Origin: Candidatus Hydrogenedentota bacterium
GTDB lineage: Bacteria; Hydrogenedentota; Hydrogenedentia; Hydrogenedentales; CAITNO01
Assembly: GCA_018056705.1 (NCBI GenBank)
Contig: JAGPFE010000003.1
Coordinates: forward strand, 1-64,000
Reading direction: 5' to 3'
DNA: 64,000 nucleotides
The notes beneath the pieces were generated by a model. That model was not told the DNA's origin and made no database searches. It was given only the letters and a program-made list of their open reading frames with translations. Shown in pieces: positions 36,943 through 43,970 of the stretch. Each line of letters opens with the position of its first letter. Positions within the stretch are counted from its first letter, which is position 1. A program made the position numbers and the translations under genes.

Positions 36943-36997
36943 TGGTGTTGATATCGTAAAAAACACAATCCATGGTCGAAAAAAGTTTAGAAAAGAC

Positions 36998-37026
36998 TTG
37001 ACTTTGGCGGAAAAAAATGGTAAACT
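36998..37026 (+). promoter_or_regulatory. Strong sigma70-type promoter of porin 1
   Basis: TTGACT (36998-37003) and TAAACT (37021-37026), 17-bp spacing with an A-rich spacer and A-rich DNA upstream (an UP-like element at 36955-36995). The predicted start near 37033 gives a leader of about 310 nt before the porin ATG. Confidence 0.75.
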
Positions 37027-37346
37027 GTCCCCTGATTGCGGAGTAGTAGAGGTGCACTGATTGGGACGTTACGTCTGACAGTGCGGGAGAGTTTAATTTT
37101 ATGTCGTGGCCGGTACGGATCATCGTGCCGAACACGTACTGAATCAGGCATTGCCATCCCCGGACCGTACAACCCGGAGCAGAAAGGAGGGATGCGCGTG
37201 GAAGGCCGTAGGGGCCGATAACTCCGTGCGGGACGGGCAAAGATGTGGCGATATACGGGATGCCAGACAGGTTCTGGTATCCGCGTTTCGCGAAGACGCG
37301 AAGCGCGAAGCATGGGTCAATGCAACCATAAAGGGAGAATACGTAC
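37027..37346 (+). promoter_or_regulatory. Long structured 5' leader of porin 1
   Basis: This 320-nt untranslated region has a hairpin near its 5' end: GCACTG (37054-37059) with CAGTGC (37079-37084), and an inner GACG-TTA-CGTC stem. At about 37180-37200 it has AGAAAGGAGGGATG followed by CGCGTGGAAG. A closely similar block occurs in the leader of porin 2 (about 39170-39190). A 10-codon frame from the ATG at 37191 to TAA is possible, but its AAAGGAGG is too close to be a normal binding site. No known riboswitch was recognised. Confidence 0.5.
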
Positions 37347-38657
37347 ATGCGTACGATGAAGATGGTCGTTTTGGCGGCGCTCGTCCTGACGCTGGGCGGC
37401 ATCGCGACCGCTGAACTGCAGAACGTGGAAGTGGGTGGCAAGTTGCACATCCGCGGCAACTACTGGTCCCTTGACGATGGTCAGGATCAGGAAATCTCCT
37501 TCTACGAACAGCGCACCCAGTTGAACGTGAAAGCGGACTTCACGGACAACGTGACCGCGTTCATGGAACTGGACAGCTATGACATCTGGGGCGAAGACTT
37601 CCGCTCCAACTACTTCACCGGCGCCGATGGCCGCCAGGCCAGCACGGATGACGTGGAGTTCTACCAGGCGTACGTCGAAGCCCGCGAGATGTGGGGCACC
37701 CCGCTGATGATGCGGGTCGGCCGCCAGGAACTGGTGTTCGGCAGCGAATTCCTGCTGGGCAACAATGACACGGAAGCCCTGTTCCGTGGCCTGTCCTTCG
37801 ACGCCATCCGCCTGGCGTACGTGACCGACGCTTTCCGCGTTGACGTGTTCACCGCGAAACTGGCTGAAAATCTCCTCAGCGATTTCGCGTCCGATAACAT
37901 CGACCTGTATGGCGTCTATGGTTCGTACCTGGGCATCGAAGATGTCGTGATCGACGCTTACTGGCTGTACCTGGTCGATGACCTCAACAATGATGAAACC
38001 CTTGATTTCCACACGGTCGGCCTGCGCGGCGCGGGCAAAATGGGCGGCTTTGATTTCGACGTCGAAGTCGCTTACCAGTTCGGCGAATGGGATGGCCAGC
38101 CCTCGGCCTGCCCGTTCGGGTTCGGCGAAGCCGACGTTGAATATGGTGCCTGGGCGGTGAACGCTGATCTGGGCTACACCTTCGACGTGGCCTGGCAGCC
38201 CCGCGTGTCCGCTCAGTTTGCCTGGTATGACGGCGGCGACCCGGATGAGAGTTGCTGGTCCAATGATCGTGAACTGCCCTTCAACCGGCTGTTCAGCGAC
38301 AAGGAATACAGTTACTTCCTGGACAACGCCGGCGCGGCCAACCTGAGCAACGTGTTCGTTTATGGTCTCGCGATCGAAGCCATGCCGACCGAAGCCGTTT
38401 CCCTGAAACTGGCCGGCAAGTATTTCGACGCGGATGAAGATTACGGCACGGACGGCGATCTGGGCTGGGAACTGAGCCTGGTCGGCAAGTACAACTACAC
38501 CGAAGACCTGGCTTTCCGCGCGGGTTATGCCCACTTCTTCTCCACGGCGGATGACAATGATGTCCAGGTTGTTGCCAACAACGGTCTGGCCAACGCTGGT
38601 ATCGCCGATGACGACGATTATGACTATGTCTTCGCCGAAATGATGATCTCCTTCTGA
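37347..38657 (+). CDS. AlgE-like outer membrane porin 1
   Basis: This 436-residue protein has a signal peptide (MRTMKMVVLAALVLTLGGIATA), then ELQNVEVGGKLHIRGNYW. Amphipathic beta strands, acidic loops and a C-terminal Phe (EMMISF) are typical of a barrel folded by BAM. The segments AFMELDSYDIWGEDFRS, YQAYVEAREMWGTPL and RVGRQELVFGSEF match the alginate-export family (PF13372), whose members pass acidic or neutral oligosaccharides. By hand count 11 of 16 Arg codons are CGC, while neighbours prefer CGG, and preferred synonymous codons dominate, so this is probably one of the most abundant proteins of the cell. RBS AAGGGAG at 37331-37337. A tandem paralogue follows. Confidence 0.9.
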   Translation: MRTMKMVVLAALVLTLGGIATAELQNVEVGGKLHIRGNYWSLDDGQDQEISFYEQRTQLNVKADFTDNVTAFMELDSYDIWGEDFRSNYFTGADGRQASTDDVEFYQAYVEAREMWGTPLMMRVGRQELVFGSEFLLGNNDTEALFRGLSFDAIRLAYVTDAFRVDVFTAKLAENLLSDFASDNIDLYGVYGSYLGIEDVVIDAYWLYLVDDLNNDETLDFHTVGLRGAGKMGGFDFDVEVAYQFGEWDGQPSACPFGFGEADVEYGAWAVNADLGYTFDVAWQPRVSAQFAWYDGGDPDESCWSNDRELPFNRLFSDKEYSYFLDNAGAANLSNVFVYGLAIEAMPTEAVSLKLAGKYFDADEDYGTDGDLGWELSLVGKYNYTEDLAFRAGYAHFFSTADDNDVQVVANNGLANAGIADDDDYDYVFAEMMISF

Positions 38658-38680
38658 GGTCCATTTCAACGGATGTTTTG

Positions 38681-38718
38681 CCCCCGGTCGGGTAGCCCCG
38701 GCCGGGGGTTCTTGTTTT
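38681..38718 (+). terminator. Strong Rho-independent terminator after porin 1
   Basis: CCCCCGGTCGGG (38681-38692), loop TAGC, CCCGGCCGGGGG (38697-38708), then TTCTTGTTTT. Confidence 0.9.
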
Positions 38719-38895
38719 GAGGCCAGGGGAAGGATACTGGAATCGTAACGCGCGGCCAGTTCCCTGATGGGAGCGGTCGGACAGGTAAAAACATAATGGC
38801 ACGCCCCGATGATGACTTTTATCTGGTTCAGGCTTATATGTTTTCTGGGATCAGGCAGGTAGGCGGCTTACCGCACGGTCGTTTCTCCCCACGCG

Positions 38896-38915
38896 TTCTT
38901 ACCATCTTGTAAGAA
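38896..38915. promoter_or_regulatory. Palindrome TTCTTAC-N6-GTAAGAA, candidate activator site
   Basis: Perfect 7-bp arms (38896-38902 and 38909-38915) with spacer CATCTT lie 113 bp upstream of the -24 box of the sigma54 promoter at 39029. That distance and symmetry fit an upstream activator sequence for an enhancer-binding protein. Confidence 0.6.
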
Positions 38916-39028
38916 TTGAAGGTTTTCATTCCGGAGCGTTTTCATGGTTTTTCTCTTAAATAGTTAAAAAAAAGGATTTATATGTAATTCGGGTCGAAAC
39001 GATATTGCACACATCCAGCGGTATGACG

Positions 39029-39043
39029 TGGCACGGGAGTTGC
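39029..39043 (+). promoter_or_regulatory. rpoN-dependent promoter: Sigma54 (-24/-12) promoter of porin 2
   Basis: TGGCACG (39029-39035), 4 nt, TTGC (39040-39043). The GG and GC dinucleotides are exactly 10 bp apart, matching the sigma54 consensus at all key positions. Transcription would start near 39055, giving a leader of about 220 nt before the ATG at 39275. Confidence 0.8.
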
Positions 39044-39274
39044 GTCATGGGGGCCGCGTCAGCCCAAGGCGGTGCCGGGAATCCGGGCCGTGATCCCGGT
39101 TTCCCGGCCCGCGAGAGGAGACGCGCGGAAAGCAACGAAAACCTCCCTGGAACCCGTCAAGCACCGCAGGAAAGGAGGGATGTGCTGGAAGCGCGGGATT
39201 GGTTCTGGAGATCACGCATACAAGACAGCGGAACTCGGTTGATCGTATCTTTTCAACAACAAGGAGATCATGCC
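39044..39274 (+). promoter_or_regulatory. Structured 5' leader of porin 2
   Basis: It holds a strong hairpin, CCGGGAATCCGGG (39075-39087) with CCCGGTTTCCCGG (39095-39107), 12 of 13 pairs, loop CCGTGAT. Further on is GGAAAGGAGGGATGTGCTGG near 39172-39191, similar to the block in the porin 1 leader. The porin RBS AAGGAGA is at 39261-39267. The stretch 38719-38895 upstream of the palindrome shows no gene. Confidence 0.5.
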
Positions 39275-40597
39275 ATGAGAAGTTCGAAAGTACTGACGAT
39301 GCTGCTGATTGTGGCCACGGTTTTGCCGGCGTACGCTGAACTGCAGAACGTGGAAGTGGGGGGAAGCCTGCGTATCCGCGGCAATTATTACAACCTGGAT
39401 AGCCTTGGGGACCTGTCATACATCGAGCAACGGACACGCCTGAGCGTAAAGGCTGATTTGACCGATGAAGTGACGGCCTTTGTCGAACTGGACAGTTTTG
39501 ACCTGTGGGGCGAAGATTTCCGGTCGGATTACCTGCGAGGTGCGGATAGCCGCTCTGACAGTTCGGACGACGTGGAAATTTACCAGGCGTACATCGAGGC
39601 CCGGAACATGTGGGGTACTCCCATCCGACTGCGGGCGGGCCGGCAGGAACTGGCCTTTGGCAGCCAGTGGCTGGTGGGCGTGAATGATGCCGCCTCTTTT
39701 TACCAGGGACTGTCCTTCGACGCGTTCCGGCTGTCATGGATAGATGAATCTTTCCAGGTTGACGCGTTCGCCGCGAAACTCGGGGATCGCGTGAACGGGG
39801 ATTTCGCGTCCGATGACCTGGACTTTTATGGCGTGTACGCCACGCTGACGTCTATCGAGAACCATACGTTTGACGCGTACTGGCTGTATGTTCGAGACGA
39901 CAATTACCTGACGGCTTACGACGTGGACCTGCACACGGTGGGTATCCGGGCGGCGGGCGCGTTTGGCGCGTTTGATTACGAAGTGGAAGGAGCCTACCAG
40001 TTTGGAGATGTGGACGGCCTGCCTTCGGCATGTCCTGCCGGTTTCGGCGAAGCGGACGTGAAATACGACAGTTTTGGCGTGTTCGCCATGGCGGGGTACA
40101 CCTTTGACATGGCCTGGAAGCCACGGGTATTTGCCCGCTTCTCCTGGCTGGATGGCGGGGATCCTGATAACAGCCCCTGGTCCAATGATCGTACCCTTCC
40201 GTTCAACCGGCTATTCTCAAATTACGAATACACCGAGTTTTTCGCCAATACCGATGAGAGCAATTTCTACTACTATGGCCTGGGCCTGGACCTTGCGCCC
40301 ACGGAAGCAGTTACCCTGCAACTGGTTGGCGGATATTTCATGGCGGATGAACGCGCGTTGCTATCCAGCGGCCTGTTTGGTAAGAAGTGGGCAGATCGTA
40401 ACATCGGATTGGAACTGGGCCTGTATGGCAGTTACGCCTACAGTGAGGACCTGTCATTTAATGCCGGCTATGTGCATTTCTTCGGGGATGATGGGCTGGC
40501 CGCCAATCGATTCATTGGTAATGGCCTGCTGGCCTGGGGTGGATCGGGCGATGATGATTATGACTACGTTTTCATTGAAACCCAGGTGAGTTTTTAG
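39275..40597 (+). CDS. AlgE-like outer membrane porin 2
   Basis: This 440-residue paralogue of porin 1 has a signal peptide (MRSSKVLTMLLIVATVLPAYA), then ELQNVEVGGSLRIRGNYY. The same ordered motifs follow (AFVELDSFDLWGEDFRSDY, YQAYIEARNMWGTPI, RAGRQELAFGSQW), and the end is Phe (ETQVSF). It ends with TAG, the only TAG terminator among intact genes here. Codon use is ordinary (mixed CGG/CGA/CGC/CGT/AGA for Arg), unlike porin 1. With the sigma54 promoter this suggests a conditionally expressed variant porin, for a different substrate or nutrient state. Start ATG 39275 is chosen from the signal peptide and AAGGAGA. Confidence 0.9.
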   Translation: MRSSKVLTMLLIVATVLPAYAELQNVEVGGSLRIRGNYYNLDSLGDLSYIEQRTRLSVKADLTDEVTAFVELDSFDLWGEDFRSDYLRGADSRSDSSDDVEIYQAYIEARNMWGTPIRLRAGRQELAFGSQWLVGVNDAASFYQGLSFDAFRLSWIDESFQVDAFAAKLGDRVNGDFASDDLDFYGVYATLTSIENHTFDAYWLYVRDDNYLTAYDVDLHTVGIRAAGAFGAFDYEVEGAYQFGDVDGLPSACPAGFGEADVKYDSFGVFAMAGYTFDMAWKPRVFARFSWLDGGDPDNSPWSNDRTLPFNRLFSNYEYTEFFANTDESNFYYYGLGLDLAPTEAVTLQLVGGYFMADERALLSSGLFGKKWADRNIGLELGLYGSYAYSEDLSFNAGYVHFFGDDGLAANRFIGNGLLAWGGSGDDDYDYVFIETQVSF

Positions 40598-40633
40598 CCT
40601 GTCGGGTTACCGCCAGCCTGTCGGGTTACCGCC
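40596..40633. repeat. 19-bp perfect tandem duplication at the porin 2 stop
   Basis: AGCCTGTCGGGTTACCGCC is present at 40596-40614 and again at 40615-40633. The first copy overlaps the TAG stop codon. Confidence 0.9.
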
Positions 40634-40661
40634 TGTTCACCTGCTCGTCCTCCTGCTTGCG

Positions 40662-40700
40662 CCGCCGCCGGATCCATCCCGGCGGCGGTCGCTCCTTTTC
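40662..40700. terminator. Terminator between porin 2 and wecA
   Basis: CCGCCGCCGG (40662-40671) pairs with CCGGCGGCGG (40679-40688), followed by TCGCTCCTTTTC. It serves porin 2 and perhaps the convergent gene. Confidence 0.75.
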
Positions 40701-40787
40701 TGCAAGGATGGCGCGGCATGAAGGGTGGAATGCCGTGCTCGAGGGTAGACAGGGCCGGTTGAGGCAGGTGCCCAGCGCGGCGACAGG

Positions 40788-41879
40788 TCAGGCCTGATCG
40801 CGGGGGCCGGGTTCCTGCCGTTCCGCGCGTCGACGTTGCTCGATGCGGTGGAGCCAGACCACCGCGGCAGCCGTAAACAGCGCGGCCACGAATGGCACAC
40901 CGGGCTTGAAGGGACTGGGAAGAATGCCAGCCAGGATAGCCAAAAGTCCCATAAGGAGGGAAAAGGCATACATGATCATGACCGCGCGTCGCTGGTCGAG
41001 CCCCAAGGCCAGTAACCGGTGATGCAGGTGTTCGCGGTCGGGGTGGAAAAAACGGCCCTCACGGGCCCTGCGCAGGCGTCGCAGAAAACTGAGCAGCGTG
41101 TCCGCGATGGGCAGCGCGATGGTGATCACGGGCACGATCAGGGCGACCACGGCCGCTCCTTTCTGCTGTTCCACGAGGGTCGCGCCACCGAGCATGAATC
41201 CGAGGAACAGGGCACCCGCGTCCCCCATGAAGATGCTGGCTGGATGGAAATTGTAGAGCAGGAAGCCCAATGTGGATCCGAGCAGGGTGGCCATGACCAG
41301 GCACGTGGCGGGTTGTTCATTAATGATGCCCACGACCAGCAGCATGGCGGACGCGATGGCGACCAGCCCGGCCGCAAGGCCATCCAGCCCATCGGTGAAG
41401 TTGATGGCGTTCATGACGCCGGCCACCCAGACAGCGGCGATCAGGGGCGCCAGCGGCCCGAGGTCGATGATGGCGTGGAGTGGCTTGGCGAGACCTTGTT
41501 CCCCCACGGCCCAGTAATATAAAAGGGCTCCCACCATCAGTTCGACCAGTAGTTTCGGCGCGCCGGACAGGTTGAAGATATCATCCGCAAGGCCCAGCAG
41601 GATAATGACCGCGCCGAGTACGGCCAGCGGGTAATGCACGGGCGCGATCAGTTCCGGCCGTCGCCAGATGGATTCGACCAGCACCACGAGATAGGCCGCG
41701 AAAAAGGCCAGGCCGCCAAGGTAGGGCGTGGGCCTCGGGTGAATCTTCCGGTGCTGGGTGGGATGGTCCAGGATGTTGTAACGTCGCGCGATCCACCTGA
41801 ACATCGGGGTAGCCAGGGCGGCTACCAGGAAAGCCACCAGGGTCGTCAGCAGGTATTCGGCCGGTCCGGGGAAGATCAT
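40788..41879 (-). CDS. wecA: WecA/MraY-family undecaprenyl-phosphate sugar-1-phosphate transferase
   Basis: This 363-residue multi-pass membrane enzyme has about ten hydrophobic helices. Conserved elements are DHPTQHRKIHPRPTPYLGG near the N-terminus, ILLGLADDIFNL (metal-binding Asp pair), MNAINFTDGLDGLAAG, FMGDAGALFLGF and the cytoplasmic HPDREHLHHRLLALG. The HxxHH-type motif and lack of MraY-specific sequence favour the WecA/TagO/RgpG branch, which loads a sugar-1-phosphate on undecaprenyl phosphate to start surface polysaccharide. It starts inside the upstream gene's stop (ATGA overlap at 41876-41879), so translation is coupled to the ILEI-like gene. Confidence 0.9.
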   Translation of the reverse strand: MIFPGPAEYLLTTLVAFLVAALATPMFRWIARRYNILDHPTQHRKIHPRPTPYLGGLAFFAAYLVVLVESIWRRPELIAPVHYPLAVLGAVIILLGLADDIFNLSGAPKLLVELMVGALLYYWAVGEQGLAKPLHAIIDLGPLAPLIAAVWVAGVMNAINFTDGLDGLAAGLVAIASAMLLVVGIINEQPATCLVMATLLGSTLGFLLYNFHPASIFMGDAGALFLGFMLGGATLVEQQKGAAVVALIVPVITIALPIADTLLSFLRRLRRAREGRFFHPDREHLHHRLLALGLDQRRAVMIMYAFSLLMGLLAILAGILPSPFKPGVPFVAALFTAAAVVWLHRIEQRRRAERQEPGPRDQA

Positions 41880-42961
41880 GACAATCGCTCCGGGATGACG
41901 ACGCAACACACCGGATGCCCGGGAACGCCGCGCCAGGAATGGGGAGACCAGGCTGCCATGGCGGAACCGGCCGGAGCGCCACGCGCGCCAATGGCACAGA
42001 AGGCGTGACGCAGGCCGAAAGATACGAGTCGTCCATTTTCCCACGCTTCACCGGGAATACCGAATTCCGCCAGGCACGCCTCGGCCTCGTCCGTGAAATT
42101 CAGTCGACTGTCCAGCGTGACGGCGAACAGGGCAACCGTGCCGACAGGTACCGAGCGGAGGCGCTGAACGAACTGGCGCGAGGTCTCTTCACCGTCCCAG
42201 AAATCGAAGTGGAGGAATTCCGGCGCGGGATGATCCAGTCCGGGCCTCAGCAGTGCCACGTGCATCCCCCGGCGGGCGTCGGTGTAAAGGGTGTTGCCCA
42301 CGGCCATGACCACGCCCGTTTGCCGGTCCGAGCCCGGACTCCAGGCAACAAGCAATTCACTGGCCAGAAAGCCCGTCGCGCCGATCATCCCGTCACAGGA
42401 GACCCGTCCCCCCGACAACCAGGCGAGGGCCAGCAGGTCCCGGGGAGCGAGCGTCACCGTGTCCGGCAGACCGAGGGCTACGCGCCAGGAACGGGCCAGG
42501 GTAGACGGCAGTTCTTCCGACGTCGGAGTCCAGCCACAACACGGCCACGCGGTACATGCCTTCCTGGTGAGGTCGAGCAACTGGCCCGGTTCTCCCTGTT
42601 CCCGCCGCCAGGTAAGCCATCCCGCCCGGAGAGAAGCCTGCAGTTTCGCTGGTCCACGGACCAGTCCCGCGTAAGCGTTCCATGGTTCCGGCGCGGGCGG
42701 GTGGAAACGGGAAAGGCCCTCTTCGAGCAGGCGGATCGCCTGATCCCGCTGGCCGGACTGGCTGAGCACCTTGGCCTGCTCGGGAAAGCGCTCGGGATCC
42801 GCGGCAAGCCGGCGATATTCCGCCGGCCACCACAACAGGTTGAACAGCAGAAACAGCAAGCCTGTTACGCCCCACGCGACCTGTAACTGGCGGAAGGACG
42901 TAACGGGAACGTTTTCAGGGGAACCTGGGGAGCCCCCCTCATTTTCGACGTTCAGGGACAT
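41876..42961 (-). CDS. Membrane protein with TPR-like and ILEI/FAM3-like domains
   Basis: The protein has about 361 residues; ATG 42994 would add 11. A transmembrane helix sits near residues 40-58 (VTGLLFLLFNLLWW). A helical TPR-like part follows (AKVLSQSGQRDQAIRLLEEGLSRF), then a central stretch with several Cys and Trp. The C-terminal 150 residues have the interleukin-like EMT inducer (PF15711) pattern: RGMHVALLRP, FDFWDGEETSRQFVQRLRSVPVGTVALFAVTLDS, ENGRLVSFGLRHAFCAIGARG. In bacteria this domain appears in membrane proteins near glycosyltransferases. Coupling to the WecA-type gene suggests a role in envelope glycan assembly. Domain assignment is from pattern memory. Confidence 0.65.
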   Translation of the reverse strand: MSLNVENEGGSPGSPENVPVTSFRQLQVAWGVTGLLFLLFNLLWWPAEYRRLAADPERFPEQAKVLSQSGQRDQAIRLLEEGLSRFHPPAPEPWNAYAGLVRGPAKLQASLRAGWLTWRREQGEPGQLLDLTRKACTAWPCCGWTPTSEELPSTLARSWRVALGLPDTVTLAPRDLLALAWLSGGRVSCDGMIGATGFLASELLVAWSPGSDRQTGVVMAVGNTLYTDARRGMHVALLRPGLDHPAPEFLHFDFWDGEETSRQFVQRLRSVPVGTVALFAVTLDSRLNFTDEAEACLAEFGIPGEAWENGRLVSFGLRHAFCAIGARGAPAGSAMAAWSPHSWRGVPGHPVCCVVIPERLS

Positions 42962-43137
42962 GGCCCGCGTGTATTCCTCCACATAGTATGCCATGGCGGC
43001 AGGGATCGCGGGGAACCATGTCCCGGTTTCAGGGATAAGGCACACACACAAAAAAAAGAATTAAAAGGCGTTGACGGGGAAAGAAGCCTGATGATGCGTA
43101 TGAATTCGGAATGGAAAGCGTTGAGTTTAGGACGGGG

Positions 43138-43625
43138 GAAGATTTCTCGCTTCGCTCGAAATGACATGAGAGTTCGAAATGAAAAGAGAGTTCAAAATGA
43201 CATGAGAGTTCGAAATGGCATGACTGTGGGAAATGACAGGGTGACTGGCCGAAATGACAGCGTGGCTCGGGAGACAACGTTTGCTCGGAGTGACAAGGTC
43301 ATGCTCGGAATGACAACGCGCGATTAAAAGGATGACGCCAACTGGAACGGACAATCGCTGGCTCGAAATGATATGCCCGTCGAAATGATCAGAATGAATC
43401 GCTTGTAATGACAGCAACACGGTGAAATCATGATAAACGCCTTATTCCCGCCCCGCCCGAAGAAAGCATGTCATTTCGAAGGAGCATAGCGACTGAGAAA
43501 TCTTAAAGATTTCTCGCTTCGCTCGAAATGACATGAGCGTTCGAAATGGCATGACTTGCGAAATGACAGGGAGGCTGGCCGAAATGACAGCGTGTGCTCG
43601 AAATGACATGACTGCTCGAAATGAC
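43138..43625. repeat. Second cluster of CTTCGCTCGAAATGACA repeats
   Basis: AAGATTTCTCGCTTCGCTCG followed by AAATGACATGAG occurs at 43138-43170 and again at 43505-43537. Between and after lie many shorter GTTCGAAATGACATGA and GAAATGACAGG-like units. The translations are low complexity and no gene is supported from 42962 to 43970. The repeats are the same families as at 1-740. Confidence 0.85.
43469..43533. repeat. Palindromic element, better preserved copy
   Basis: The left arm TGTCATTTCGAAGGAGCATA continues to GCGACTGAGAAATCTT (43469-43504). It pairs with AAAGATTTCTCGCTTCGCTC then GAAATGACA (43505-43533). It is homologous to 283-364. Confidence 0.85.
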
Positions 43626-43970
43626 ACCACTCACATGAAAAAAGTTGTCAAAGCACGCCGTGGCATTTCAGGGAGCGTTTTCTTACGCGTACCCCTTCGG
43701 TACAGTTGTACCATGCGGCGCTTACTGTCATTTCGATGAACTATGGGAGGAGACCTCTTGGGCCGGACTACGACCATCGGATATTTCCGGAGGCCCGGAT
43801 CGTTGCCGCCAAGCATAAAAAGGCAATGCCACGATCAAAGAACCGTGTTGCGCCGGGGCCTTTCCGGGCGCGTCCGCGGGCCGCGGCATGGCACGGACGG
43901 GGAGACGTATGATACCCTATACCAGTAATTTACCTGATGCGTGAGCCGACCACGCGGGGAGTGTTTTCCC
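43626..43970. other. Region upstream of leuS without a gene
   Basis: It contains a remnant repeat TGTCATTTCGATGAA near 43727 and a small GTACC/GGTAC hairpin near 43687-43712. A possible -10 TATGAT lies at 43908-43913, 58 bp before the leuS ATG. No T-box or other known leader was recognised. Confidence 0.35.

Noticed and set aside
37180..37260. Possible cyclic-di-GMP (GEMM) riboswitch in the porin 1 leader (GCGGGACGGGCAAAG)
   Set aside because: The conserved GGGCAAACC and GGGACGCAAAGCC blocks and the paired stems of GEMM-I are not present together.
38796..38815. A second TGGCAC site (in AATGGCACGCCCC) as a sigma54 promoter
   Set aside because: No TTGC or GC dinucleotide follows at the required spacing.
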